This document shows, in pieces, positions 1 to 8,616 of a stretch of DNA of 64,000 bases. The stretch comes from Marinobacter sp. THAF197a. GTDB taxonomy: Bacteria; Pseudomonadota; Gammaproteobacteria; Pseudomonadales; Oleiphilaceae. Position numbers and translations under genes: made by a program. The stretch is taken from the NCBI RefSeq assembly GCF_009363275.1, contig NZ_CP045324.1, forward strand, positions 682,001 through 746,000. The letters are read 5' to 3'. Below the pieces are notes generated by a model that was not told the DNA's origin, made no database searches, and saw nothing but the letters and a program-made list of their open reading frames with translations. Position 1 is the first letter of the stretch, and each line of letters begins with the position of its first letter.

Positions 1-280
1 ACGCCATAACTCGCACCCCGTTTGTGTGGGGCAAAAACAGAAATGGTTCCTGCTGAGGATGATGTCGCCAGACGCGCATGTGCGCGTGGATGGTACCGAT
101 TCACCGGAATTCGACGGGTGGCAGTGGGTAAGCTACTGGTATCCGTTAGGACAAGTAGTTTCATTCAAGAGAGAAGTGTATAGGCGCGCGCTGAGAGAGC
201 TGGCTCCCAGGCTGTTCCATAACATGGAACAGTGGCAACGGAGTGAGCAGAACCGGCGTTTGAAGGAACACCAGAAATGA
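1..280 (+). CDS. rppH: RNA pyrophosphohydrolase RppH, C-terminal fragment (cut by window start)
   Basis: Frame 2 is open from the first base to a TGA at 278-280, so this is the end of a gene that begins upstream. The visible part contains GQKQKWFLLRM and the RxALRELAPR segment typical of the C-terminal part of the Nudix enzyme RppH. That enzyme removes pyrophosphate from the 5' end of triphosphorylated mRNA and so triggers RNase E decay. The Nudix box itself lies outside the window. The following gene, ptsP, starts only 12 bases after the stop, and rppH-ptsP is a common gammaproteobacterial pair. The ATG at 26 is an internal methionine or alternative codon, not the true start. Confidence 0.88.
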   Translation, partial: RHNSHPVCVGQKQKWFLLRMMSPDAHVRVDGTDSPEFDGWQWVSYWYPLGQVVSFKREVYRRALRELAPRLFHNMEQWQRSEQNRRLKEHQK

Positions 281-292
281 CGGACTGACTCC

Positions 293-2599
293 ATGCTGAG
301 CATCCTGCGAAGTCTAGTACAAGAGGTAAACAGCGCCCGCGATCTGCAGGAGGCGCTGGATATCATTGTCTCGCGGGTGCAAAAGGCCATGAATACCGAG
401 GTCTGCTCCGTCTATCTGTTAGATCCGGCGTCCAATCGTTACATCCTGATGGCTACCGAGGGTCTTTACAAAGACTCTGTTGGCAAGGTCAGTCTTGCTT
501 ATTCTGAGGGGCTGGTTGGCCTGGTGGGCTCCCGTGAGGAGCCTATCAACCTTGAAGATGCCCCAGCCCATCCCCGCTATCGTTACTTCCCGGAGACGGG
601 TGAGGAACGCTTCCGTTCATTCCTGGGCGTGCCCATCATTCACCATCGCCGGGTACTGGGCGTGCTGGTGGTTCAGCAACGGGAGAGCTCCCGTTGTTTT
701 GATGAGGGCGAAGAGGCGTTCCTGGTCACGGTCTCTGCCCAGTTGGCGGGTGTCATTGCCCACAGCGAGGCCACCGGGGCCATAAGCGGCTTGTCGTTGA
801 CCGGGGAAGAAACCCAGGATGTCAGTTTCAATGGGGTGCCGGGCTCCCCTGGTGTCGCGATTGGTACTGGTGTGGTGGTGTATCCGTCCGCCGATCTGGA
901 CGTGGTGCCGGAGAAACCGACCGAGGACATCGAGCAGGAACTGGAGCTGTTCCAGTCTGCCGTGCAGGCCGTTCGGGAAGACATCGAGCGGGTAGCGAAC
1001 CGCCTGGCCTCGCAACTTCGCCCTGAGGAACAGGCCCTGTTTGACGTTTACCTGCGGATGCTGGATGACGGAGCCCTGCCAGGCGAAGTTGCGATCAAAA
1101 TTCGCGAAGGCATCTGGGCTCAGGGTGCTTTGAAACAGGTGGTGCAGCAGTACATCCGTCATTTCGAGATGATGGATGATCTTTACCTGCAAGAGCGGGT
1201 GGTGGATATCCGGGATCTCGGCCGGCGGCTGCTGTCCCATATGCAGGAAGGCGAGCAAAAGCTTCAGGAATACCCGGAGCACACGGTACTGGTCAGTGAA
1301 GAACTGACGCCAGCCATGCTGGGCGAAGTGCCGAAAGGGCAACTGGTTGGCCTGGTGTCCGTCAAAGGGTCCAGTAACTCCCATGTGGCCATACTGGCCC
1401 GCGCCATGGGTGTCCCCACCGTGATGGGATTGGTGGATATTCCGGTCAACCAGCTGGATGGTCGGGAACTGGTGGTCGATGGCTTTGAAGGCCAGATATA
1501 CGCGTCACCTTCCTCCGATCTGCGCTCTTTCTATCAGGCCATTTGTGAAGAAGAAGACGAGCTGATTCGTGGGCTTGAGGTTCTGCGGGATAAGCCTGGC
1601 GAAACCACTGATGGCCATCGAGTGTCGCTGCTGGTGAATACCGGTTTGATGACCGATGTAGTGAGATCCTTGTCTAATGGCGCGGAGGGCATCGGGCTTT
1701 ATCGCACCGAAGTGCCGTTCATGATCAAGGATCGCTTCCCCTCTGAACAGGAGCAACGGGAATACTACCGGGAACAGTTGGAAGCCTTCGCCCCCAACCC
1801 GGTCACCATGCGCACCCTGGACATCGGTGGTGACAAGGCCCTGACCTATTTCCCGATTGAGGAGGAAAACCCCTTCCTTGGTTGGCGGGGCATCCGGGTT
1901 ACCCTGGATCACCCCGAGATTTTCCTCGTTCAGGTGCGGGCCATGCTCAAGGCCAGCGAAGGCCTGAACAACCTGCAGATCATGCTGCCGATGATCAGCA
2001 ACATTTCCGAGGTGGAGGAATCCCTGCACCTGATTTACCGGGTTTATCACGAAGTGCGCGAAGAAGGCTACGACATCCACATGCCCAAAGTGGGTGTGAT
2101 GGTGGAAGTGCCGGCTGCCGTTTACCAGATTCGTGAACTGGCTGAGCGCGTGGACTTTCTCTCGGTGGGTTCCAACGACCTGACCCAATACCTGTTGGCG
2201 GTAGATCGCAACAACCCGCGTGTTGCCCAGCTTTACCATTCTTATCATCCGGCCGTTTTACAGGCATTGGTGCGCATTGCCCAGGATGCCCACTCCGTGG
2301 GTAAGCCGGTGGGCATCTGTGGCGAGCTGGCCGGCGACCCGGGTGGCGCGTTGCTGTTAATGGCGATGGGCTATGATTCCCTGTCGATGAACGCGGCCAG
2401 TCTGCCGAAGGTGAAATCCGTTATCCGCAGCATTGATCGGGAGTGGGCTATTCAGTTGCTGGAAGACGTTCTGCTGCTGGATTCCCCCCACGTCATCAAG
2501 AGCTGTGTCGACCTGGCCCTGCGTAATGCCGGGTTTGGCCGGTATTTGCGACCGGTGAAATCCTCCAGCGCTGCGATGGCAGAGCAGGCGGTTTCCTGA
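293..2599 (+). CDS. ptsP: Phosphoenolpyruvate-protein phosphotransferase PtsP (enzyme I-Ntr)
   Basis: This 768-residue protein is enzyme I of the nitrogen phosphotransferase system, which passes phosphate from PEP to NPr (PtsO). An N-terminal GAF domain (about residues 15-155) is followed by the PEP-utilising N-terminal region starting near GVPGSPGVAIG. The mobile swivelling domain carries the phospho-accepting His364 in GSSNSHVAILARA. The C-terminal TIM barrel holds GVMVEVPAA, SVGSNDLTQY and the active-site cysteine in GICGELAGD. Length and domain order are normal for PtsP, and the GAF domain separates it from sugar-PTS PtsI. No strong Shine-Dalgarno precedes the ATG, which suggests coupling to rppH. 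Confidence 0.96.
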   Translation: MLSILRSLVQEVNSARDLQEALDIIVSRVQKAMNTEVCSVYLLDPASNRYILMATEGLYKDSVGKVSLAYSEGLVGLVGSREEPINLEDAPAHPRYRYFPETGEERFRSFLGVPIIHHRRVLGVLVVQQRESSRCFDEGEEAFLVTVSAQLAGVIAHSEATGAISGLSLTGEETQDVSFNGVPGSPGVAIGTGVVVYPSADLDVVPEKPTEDIEQELELFQSAVQAVREDIERVANRLASQLRPEEQALFDVYLRMLDDGALPGEVAIKIREGIWAQGALKQVVQQYIRHFEMMDDLYLQERVVDIRDLGRRLLSHMQEGEQKLQEYPEHTVLVSEELTPAMLGEVPKGQLVGLVSVKGSSNSHVAILARAMGVPTVMGLVDIPVNQLDGRELVVDGFEGQIYASPSSDLRSFYQAICEEEDELIRGLEVLRDKPGETTDGHRVSLLVNTGLMTDVVRSLSNGAEGIGLYRTEVPFMIKDRFPSEQEQREYYREQLEAFAPNPVTMRTLDIGGDKALTYFPIEEENPFLGWRGIRVTLDHPEIFLVQVRAMLKASEGLNNLQIMLPMISNISEVEESLHLIYRVYHEVREEGYDIHMPKVGVMVEVPAAVYQIRELAERVDFLSVGSNDLTQYLLAVDRNNPRVAQLYHSYHPAVLQALVRIAQDAHSVGKPVGICGELAGDPGGALLLMAMGYDSLSMNAASLPKVKSVIRSIDREWAIQLLEDVLLLDSPHVIKSCVDLALRNAGFGRYLRPVKSSSAAMAEQAVS

Positions 2600-2689
2600 C
2601 CGACTGTGACAGTAATAGGGTGCTTACTCTAAAATCCGTTGATAGGTTAGTAACGTAATTCTTACTGCAGTACCTACGAAGGACAGGCT

Positions 2690-3931
2690 ATGACCAAAGC
2701 GACCGAGCTCAAGCCAGCACCGCGCATTGGCCTCGCCCTTGGGGGCGGTGGGCCACTGGGTGGCATTTATGAGATCGGAGCGCTAAGGGCGCTGGACGAA
2801 GCCCTGGATGGCCTGGATTTCAACAACATCGATGTGTATGTCGGGGTTAACTCCGGTTCTTTCGTGGCGGCTAACCTGGCCAACCAGATGACCACGGCCC
2901 AGCTGTGCCGGATCTTTGTGCGCAATGAAGCCGAAGTGCATCCGTTCCACCCGGAAGTGTTCTACCGCCCTGCATTCCGTGAGATTGGCAGCCGCTTGCT
3001 GGCCGTGCCCGGGCTGCTGTCTTCCGCTGTCAGCCGTTTCATCAACAACCCCTACGACCAGAGCCTTCTGGAAGCCTTGACCATTCTGGCCCAAGCCGCG
3101 CCAGCCGGGTTGTTTGATAACGAGGGGCTGCACGAATACCTGCGGCGGGCGTTTACCATGCTTGGCCGCACCAACGATTTCCGTCAGCTAAAGCGTAGCC
3201 TGTACGTGGTGGCTGCGGATGTGGAGAGCACGGAAGCGGTATGCTTTGGTGCCCCGGGGTATGACCACGTGCCCATTTCCAAGGCGGTCCAGGCCAGCAC
3301 GGCTTCGCCGGGGCTGTACGTGCCGGTCGACATCGATGGGCGTTACTATGTGGACGGCACCTTGCGCAAGGGGCTGCACGCCTCGGTCGCCTTCGAAGAC
3401 GGCGCCGATCTGGTGTTGGCGGTGAACCCTCAGGTGCCTATCGACGCCAGCGCAGCGGTGCGTGCAGGCACCATGAAGCCCGGTGACCTGACACGCTCCG
3501 GCATGCCCAACCTGTTATCCCAGACGTTCCGCACCATGGTCTACTCACGGATGCAGTCCGGCATTGCCCAGTACGGCCGTGACTACCCGGACAAAGACAT
3601 CCTGCTGTTCGAGCCCACCCGGGACGACGCCAAACTGTTCTTCTCCAATGTGTTCAGCTTCCAGAGCCGGCGGATGGTGTGTGAGCACGCCTATCAGATG
3701 ACCCGCCGAGACCTGCTGAACCGGGCCGATGAGCTGGAGCCAAAGCTGCTCAAGTATGGCATTAAGCTGCGCCGGGATCGCCTGGAAGACGAACAGCGCA
3801 CCATCAGTACCAGCCTGTATGGCGAAATGCTGCCTCTTTATGTGGCCAAGGGGCGCAAGAAGCAGGCGGAGAAGGGCAAGTTAGCCGCAAGTATCGGCAA
3901 CGTGACTCATTTGTTCTCGAAAGCCCAGTAA
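2690..3931 (+). CDS. Patatin-like phospholipase family protein with altered nucleophile motif
   Basis: The 413-residue protein has the patatin oxyanion-hole glycine run GGGGPLGG (from about residue 19) near its start. The region where GxSxG is expected reads G52-V-N-S-G56, so the usual serine position holds Asn54 and the neighbouring residue is Ser55. The second catalytic residue appears as Asp222 in VDGTLRKG, a D-G-T variant of D-G-G/A. There is no signal peptide or membrane segment, so it is probably cytosolic or peripheral. The rest matches a long bacterial patatin-like family, possibly acting on membrane lipid or storage polyester, but I cannot name the substrate. The start is preceded by GAAGGACA. 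The gene ends in a terminator shared with hslU. Confidence 0.82.
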   Translation: MTKATELKPAPRIGLALGGGGPLGGIYEIGALRALDEALDGLDFNNIDVYVGVNSGSFVAANLANQMTTAQLCRIFVRNEAEVHPFHPEVFYRPAFREIGSRLLAVPGLLSSAVSRFINNPYDQSLLEALTILAQAAPAGLFDNEGLHEYLRRAFTMLGRTNDFRQLKRSLYVVAADVESTEAVCFGAPGYDHVPISKAVQASTASPGLYVPVDIDGRYYVDGTLRKGLHASVAFEDGADLVLAVNPQVPIDASAAVRAGTMKPGDLTRSGMPNLLSQTFRTMVYSRMQSGIAQYGRDYPDKDILLFEPTRDDAKLFFSNVFSFQSRRMVCEHAYQMTRRDLLNRADELEPKLLKYGIKLRRDRLEDEQRTISTSLYGEMLPLYVAKGRKKQAEKGKLAASIGNVTHLFSKAQ

Positions 3932-3950
3932 GTAAACGCCAGGGTACAAA

Positions 3951-3985
3951 AAAAGGCCGGATGCGTTAAACACATCCGGCCTTTT
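3951..3985. terminator. Bidirectional intrinsic terminator between patatin gene and hslU
   Basis: A perfect 13-bp stem (3951-3963 with 3973-3985) surrounds a 9-base loop. An A-run on the left and T-run on the right let it end transcription of both convergent genes. Confidence 0.9.
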
Positions 3986-4004
3986 CAGTATCGGGCGAAG
4001 CCGG

Positions 4005-5336
4005 TTACAGAATATACCGGCTCAGGTCCTCGTCTTCAGACAATTCGCCCAGCTTCTCATCTACGTACTCCGCAGTAATCTCGAAGCCATCCGTTACCTT
4101 GTCACCGGCATCGAACGACAGGCTTTCAAGCAAGCGTTCCAGCACCGTATGCAGGCGACGGGCACCGATATTCTCGGTGGTTTCGTTCACCTTGAACGCC
4201 ACCTCCGCGATCCGCGCGATAGCGTCTTCGCTGAAGTTGAGCTTCACACCTTCGGTGCCCATCAGGGCTTCGTATTGCTGTACCAGAGAGGCATCTGGTT
4301 CGGTCAGGATGCGTTTGAAGTCGTCCGGTGTCAGCGCCTGGAGTTCTACCCGGATCGGCAAACGCCCCTGCAGTTCCGGGATCAGGTCTGACGGCTTGGA
4401 CAGGTGGAAGGCGCCGGAGGCGATAAACAGAATGTGATCAGTGCGCACCGCGCCATACTTGGTGCTGACGGTGCTGCCTTCGATCAACGGCAGCAAATCC
4501 CGCTGCACACCCTCGCGGGAGACATCCGATGAGGTATTCTCCGAGCGCTTGGCGACTTTGTCGATCTCATCAATGAACACAATGCCATTCTGCTCAACCG
4601 CATCAATGGCTTTGTGCTTGATCTCTTCCTCGTTCACCAGCTTGGCGGCTTCCTCGTCTCTCACCTGCTTCATGGCATCCGCCACTTTCATCTTGCGGGT
4701 CTTGCGCTTGTCAGATGACAGGTTGGAGAACATGCTCTGCAGCTGATTGGTCATCTCCTCCATGCCAGGAGGAGCCATGATTTCAACGCCGGCGCCGCCA
4801 CTGCGAACGTCAATCTCGATTTCCTTGTCGTCCAGCTCGCCTTCCCGCAGCTTTTTGCGGAACATTTGGCGAGTGGCGGAATCGTTACTGGCGCGCTGGC
4901 TGTCTTCGTTAAAATCCCGGGCCGGTGGTAGCAGGGCATCGAGAATGCGATCCTCGGCGGCGTCCAGGGCGCGGTTCTCGTGGCGTTTCATCTCCTTCTC
5001 GCGGAGCAGTTTCACCGCCATATCCGCCAGGTCCCGGATAATGGATTCCACATCCCGGCCCACGTAGCCCACTTCGGTAAACTTGGTGGCTTCCACCTTC
5101 AGGAAGGGCGCATCCGCCAGCTTGGCCAGGCGTCGGGCAATCTCAGTTTTACCCACGCCGGTGGGGCCAATCATCAAAATGTTCTTGGGGGTGATTTCAT
5201 CACGCAGGCTGCTGTCCAACTGCATGCGGCGCCAACGGTTGCGAAGGGCAATGGCTACGGCACGCTTGGCTTCATCCTGACCCACGATGTGTTTATTGAG
5301 CTCGTGGACAATCTCACGGGGAGTCATTGCAGACAT
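4005..5336 (-). CDS. hslU: HslU, ATPase subunit of the HslUV protease
   Basis: HslU (443 residues, the normal length) is the AAA+ unfoldase that feeds substrates into the HslV peptidase. Walker A is GPTGVGKTEI near residue 57 and Walker B is GIVFIDEID in the second half. The inserted I-domain between them carries the acidic and helical stretch expected for the family. The C-terminal tail, ending in EDLSRYIL, matches the segment that docks into HslV. Its ATG lies 11 bases after the hslV stop, so the two are co-transcribed from the hslV promoter. Confidence 0.97.
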   Translation of the reverse strand: MSAMTPREIVHELNKHIVGQDEAKRAVAIALRNRWRRMQLDSSLRDEITPKNILMIGPTGVGKTEIARRLAKLADAPFLKVEATKFTEVGYVGRDVESIIRDLADMAVKLLREKEMKRHENRALDAAEDRILDALLPPARDFNEDSQRASNDSATRQMFRKKLREGELDDKEIEIDVRSGGAGVEIMAPPGMEEMTNQLQSMFSNLSSDKRKTRKMKVADAMKQVRDEEAAKLVNEEEIKHKAIDAVEQNGIVFIDEIDKVAKRSENTSSDVSREGVQRDLLPLIEGSTVSTKYGAVRTDHILFIASGAFHLSKPSDLIPELQGRLPIRVELQALTPDDFKRILTEPDASLVQQYEALMGTEGVKLNFSEDAIARIAEVAFKVNETTENIGARRLHTVLERLLESLSFDAGDKVTDGFEITAEYVDEKLGELSEDEDLSRYIL

Positions 5337-5347
5337 GGTCGCTCCGC

Positions 5348-5878
5348 TCAGTCTTTGAAGGACAGCACTTCCAGAGTGCGGTTCTGATTGGTGTAAATGC
5401 AGATATCGCCGGCAATCTCGAGCGCCTTTTCGGCGATTTCGTGTGCACTCAGGTCGGTATTTTCAAGCAGCGCACGCGCCGAGGCCTGGGCAAACGGGCC
5501 ACCGGAGCCAATGGCAATCAGTCCTTGTTCAGGCTCGATGACATCGCCATTGCCGGTAATAATGAGCGAGGCGGTTTTATCGGCCACGGCCAGCAGGGCC
5601 TCCAGCTTTCGCAGTGCGCGATCGGTACGCCAGTCTTTGGCAAGCTCAACGGCAGCGCGGGTCAGATTACCCTGGTGCTTCTCCAGCTGCGCTTCAAAGC
5701 GTTCAAACAGGGTAAACGCATCGGCGGTACCACCGGCAAACCCGGCAATCACCTGACCGTTATAGAGCCGGCGAACTTTACGGGCATTGCCTTTCATGAC
5801 GGTATTGCCCAGAGAAACCTGGCCATCGCCGCCCATGGCGACTTCATCGTCCCGGCGGACGGAAACTATGGTAGTCAT
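5348..5878 (-). CDS. hslV: HslV, peptidase subunit of the HslUV protease
   Basis: HslV (176 residues) is the threonine peptidase that forms two stacked hexameric rings with HslU caps. After removal of the initiating Met the chain begins TTIVSVRR, giving the catalytic N-terminal Thr1. GGDGQVSLGN and the GSGGPFAQA region are conserved family segments. The gene is first in hslV-hslU and is preceded by a good match to a sigma-32 promoter (5922-5947), consistent with heat induction known for this operon in enterobacteria. Gene order argS-SPOR-hslV-hslU matches that seen in pseudomonads. Confidence 0.97.
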   Translation of the reverse strand: MTTIVSVRRDDEVAMGGDGQVSLGNTVMKGNARKVRRLYNGQVIAGFAGGTADAFTLFERFEAQLEKHQGNLTRAAVELAKDWRTDRALRKLEALLAVADKTASLIITGNGDVIEPEQGLIAIGSGGPFAQASARALLENTDLSAHEIAEKALEIAGDICIYTNQNRTLEVLSFKD

Positions 5879-5921
5879 TTTGGCTCCAGTTGCCTGATTG
5901 AAAATCGTGTCTTGGAGCTTT

Positions 5922-5947
5922 ATGGAGGCTGACTGCAGGATTTCAAG
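5922..5947 (-). promoter_or_regulatory. Sigma-32 (heat shock) type promoter for hslVU
   Basis: Read on the minus strand, CTTGAAA (5941-5947) is followed after 13 bases by CTCCAT (5922-5927) and then AA. This closely fits the RpoH consensus CTTGAAA-N13/14-CCCCAT. The predicted start of transcription lies about 35-40 bases before the hslV ATG. Confidence 0.75.
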
Positions 5948-5973
5948 AGGGCCGGCTTGAGGTGGAGGCCAGC

Positions 5974-6072
5974 TTTGCGGGGGTGCTTTTCAAAACACGC
6001 TGTGAATACGTCCCTGTACGCTCTGCTCCGCCATCCATGGCTCCGCAAGGTTTTGAAAAGCACCCCCGCAAA
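5974..6072 (+). repeat. Dispersed core-and-arms palindromic element, copy A
   Basis: Arms at 5974-5996 and 6050-6072 are perfect 23-bp inverted repeats; one mismatch allows extension to 27 bp. They enclose a 53-base core (5997-6049). Core bases 5997-6023 are identical to the start of the copy D core, and the second half carries CCATCCATGG, shared with copies B and C. Inside the core, TACG/TGTA closes a TCCC loop at 6011-6014 (one G-T pair), and GCCA/TGGC closes a TCCA loop at 6034-6037. The element lies between the SPOR gene and the hslV promoter. It could stop read-through from argS, but the T-run lies inside the structure, so it is not a standard terminator. Confidence 0.85.
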
Positions 6073-6134
6073 TCTGTCCCAATCTCCGGCGCGGTTATCT
6101 TTTCGGGTGATTCCAGAGGGGGCTTACAAGAACT

Positions 6135-6782
6135 TTAACCTTCGCGCGGAATTTTCCGAACCAGCGGCTGAATATTAATCGAAACCAGCTTATCCACCGC
6201 CGCATTCATCTGGCTGCGAGACTCAAACGGCCCCACATTCACCCGATACCACACGCTGCCACTTTCCAGATCAATGCGCTGAACCTGCGCCCGCAAACCC
6301 TGGAATGCGATCTGTGCCCGCTGCCGTTCCGCGTCCGCTTGGCTACGGAAAGAGCCGGACTGGACGATATAGTTGAAGTCCTGTTGGGTGGGATTCGGGG
6401 CATACTCCTGAACTTTGGGAGGCACCACTTCCGATTCCGGCAACATATCGTAGAATCGGAAATTCTGCTCCCGTGGCCGGCTTGGCTCCTGCTTGGCGGT
6501 GCTGGGCGCGGGTGTTTGGGGCTGGGTAGACTGCTGTGCGGGTTGGCTCGGCCTGGAGGGTTCCTGGCCCGTAGGCAGCGTGTTGAGATACACGATAAAG
6601 CCGACAAAACCACCCACCGCAGCCAGAGACAGAATCCATTTGAACGACAGCGCCCCGTGCTGGGAGTGCGATGGCGCACTCCGCTTGGCGGGAGAAGCTT
6701 TACGGGGCTTCGGCGTGGGCTTTCTGGACGAGGCCGCTCCTTTTCCCGCAGGCCGGTCTTTCTTGGCGTAGTCTCTGGCCAT
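6135..6782 (-). CDS. SPOR domain protein, FtsN-like
   Basis: The 215-residue protein has a short cytoplasmic N-terminus rich in Lys, Arg, Ser and Pro. One membrane helix follows (about residues 50-68, WILSLAAVGGFVGFIVYL), then a Pro/Gln/Ser-rich periplasmic linker. A C-terminal SPOR domain (from about residue 140, FNYIVQSGSFRSQADAE) binds denuded septal peptidoglycan. This bitopic layout and its place between argS and hslV are those of the FtsN-like division protein of pseudomonads. The start at MARDYAKKD (6782) is chosen because the upstream in-frame extension overlaps argS and has no family resemblance. It may be co-transcribed with argS, since its start codon lies inside or next to the argS stop region. 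Confidence 0.87.
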   Translation of the reverse strand: MARDYAKKDRPAGKGAASSRKPTPKPRKASPAKRSAPSHSQHGALSFKWILSLAAVGGFVGFIVYLNTLPTGQEPSRPSQPAQQSTQPQTPAPSTAKQEPSRPREQNFRFYDMLPESEVVPPKVQEYAPNPTQQDFNYIVQSGSFRSQADAERQRAQIAFQGLRAQVQRIDLESGSVWYRVNVGPFESRSQMNAAVDKLVSINIQPLVRKIPREG

Positions 6783-6789
6783 GGTCTTT

Positions 6790-8475
6790 TTACATCTCCT
6801 CTGGCGCACTAACGCCCAGCAAATCCAGGCCGTTGGCAATCACCTGGCGCACGGCCAGATAAAGGCTGACACGGGCATCCCGCAAGGCGGTGTCTTCAAT
6901 CAACACCTTGTGGGCGTTGTAATAGGTGTGGAACTGGCCGGCCAGCTCACGCAGGTAATGGGTGAGGTGGTGCGGCTCCCGCTGGGCGGCGGAGTTGGCG
7001 ATCAGCTCCGGATACTTGGCCAGCTGATTGGCCAGTTCTTTCTCTTCGTCCAGTGTTAACAGGCTGAGATCGCCAACACATTCGTTCATGCCCCGCTGTA
7101 CGCCTTCCGCTGCCAGCTTACGCAATACGCTGCAAATACGGGCATGGGCATACTGAATGTAATACACCGGGTTTTCATTGGTCTGGGAGCGGGCCAGATC
7201 GATATCGAAGGTCAACTGGGAATCGACACGGCGCGCAGCCAGGAAGAAACGGGTGGCATCGCGGCCGACTTCGTCGATCAGGTCCCGTACGGTTACGTAG
7301 CTGCCGGCCCGCTTGGATATTTTCACTTCCTGGCCGGAGCGGGTCACCATCACCATCTGGTGCAGAACGTAGTCCGGCCAGCCCTGGGGAATGTCGGCTT
7401 TCAGTGCCTGCAGGCCGGCACGCACGCGGGTGACGGTGGAGTGGTGATCTGCACCCTGTTCGTTGATCACGGTGGTAAAGCCACGTTGCCACTTGTCCAG
7501 ATGGTAGGCCACATCCGGCAGGAAGTAGGTATAGCCGCCATCCTTTTTACGCATAACGCGGTCTTTGTCATCGCCAAACTCGGTGGTTTTCAGCCACATG
7601 GCGCCGTCCTGCTCGTAGGTGAAGCCGTTCGCCTTCAGGCGCTCAACGGTGGCCTCCACCTTGCCGTCTTCATAGAGGGACGATTCCAGGAAATACACAT
7701 CAAACTGAACGCCGAAGGCTTTCAGGTCCAGATCCTGCTCCCGGCGCAGGTAGGCCACGGCAAAGTCGCGGATGGCGTCCTGGTCGTCCGGGTCGGCCTT
7801 GGCGGTCACTGCCCGGTCGTCGGCAATCACGGTTTCGCCGGCCAGGTAGGCGTTGGCCACATCGACAATATAATCGCCACGGTAGCCGTCTTCCGGCCAG
7901 CTTTCGTGCTCCGGCGTCAGGCCTTTCACCCGGGACTGAACCGACAGCGCCAGATTGTTGATCTGGGCGCCGGCATCGTTGTAGTAAAACTCCCGGGTAA
8001 CATTGTAACCGTTGGCTTCCAGCAGCCGGCACAGGCAGTCGCCAATAGCGGCACCGCGGCCGTGGCCGACATGCAGGGGGCCGGTGGGGTTGGCCGACAC
8101 AAACTCCACCTGAACCTTCTCGCCTTTACCCGATTTGTTGCGGCCAAACTGTTCCGCTTCACCCAGGATGGTATCCACAATCCCGAATGCGCTGGCGGTG
8201 CTCATGAAAAAGTTAATAAAGCCCGGCCCGGCAATCTCCACCTTCTCCACCGCTGAACTCTCCGGCAACGCCGCCACCAGGGCTTCGGCCAGCTTTCGCG
8301 GCGGGCAGCCAGCCGCCTTGGCGGCCATCAGAGCAATGTTGCAGGCGTAATCGCCATGGGATTTGTCCTTGGTGTTGCCAACCTGCGGGGTAAAGGTCTG
8401 GTCGGCCGGCAGGGTGCCTTCAGACTGCAGGGCAGCCAGTGCGGACTGGAGAAGCTCGGATACGGTCTCTTTCAT
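6790..8475 (-). CDS. argS: Arginyl-tRNA synthetase
   Basis: This class I synthetase (561 residues) charges tRNA-Arg. An N-terminal additional domain (first ~110 residues) recognises the tRNA. The HIGH-type signature appears as HVGHGRGAAIGD, and the KMSKS-like motif as KISKRAGS. The C-terminal helical DALR anticodon-binding domain ends the protein with the usual ARVSLYLAVRQVIANGLDLLGV block. Length is normal. The ATG at 8475 gives MKETVSELLQSAL, a typical start. The downstream SPOR gene follows immediately. Confidence 0.97.
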   Translation of the reverse strand: MKETVSELLQSALAALQSEGTLPADQTFTPQVGNTKDKSHGDYACNIALMAAKAAGCPPRKLAEALVAALPESSAVEKVEIAGPGFINFFMSTASAFGIVDTILGEAEQFGRNKSGKGEKVQVEFVSANPTGPLHVGHGRGAAIGDCLCRLLEANGYNVTREFYYNDAGAQINNLALSVQSRVKGLTPEHESWPEDGYRGDYIVDVANAYLAGETVIADDRAVTAKADPDDQDAIRDFAVAYLRREQDLDLKAFGVQFDVYFLESSLYEDGKVEATVERLKANGFTYEQDGAMWLKTTEFGDDKDRVMRKKDGGYTYFLPDVAYHLDKWQRGFTTVINEQGADHHSTVTRVRAGLQALKADIPQGWPDYVLHQMVMVTRSGQEVKISKRAGSYVTVRDLIDEVGRDATRFFLAARRVDSQLTFDIDLARSQTNENPVYYIQYAHARICSVLRKLAAEGVQRGMNECVGDLSLLTLDEEKELANQLAKYPELIANSAAQREPHHLTHYLRELAGQFHTYYNAHKVLIEDTALRDARVSLYLAVRQVIANGLDLLGVSAPEEM

Positions 8476-8571
8476 GCGTCAGATGACTCGGTTTTCAGGA
8501 GAATGGGTACAGGGCAGAGCGCCCGTTGAAATCAGAAGAGGCGTATTATCGCGGAAAGTTTGGGTGTAAGC

Positions 8572-8597
8572 AAAAAGCCCGGCGCTGGGGCCGGGCT
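8572..8597 (-). terminator. Intrinsic terminator after the Ig-like lipoprotein gene
   Basis: On the minus strand an 8-bp GC-rich stem (8576-8583 with 8590-8597, 6-base loop) is followed by a T-run (8572-8576). It lies about 20 bases after the stop of the gene at 8617. Confidence 0.85.
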
Positions 8598-8616
8598 CTG
8601 TTAGGAAAATTATTGA

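Noticed and set aside
5957..6178. Possible small protein gene on the plus strand between hslV and the SPOR gene
   Set aside because: It consists mostly of repeat copy A and has no homologous features apart from the repeat-derived peptide.
7144..8256. Open frame of 370 codons opposite argS
   Set aside because: Antisense shadow; argS motifs on the minus strand are clear.
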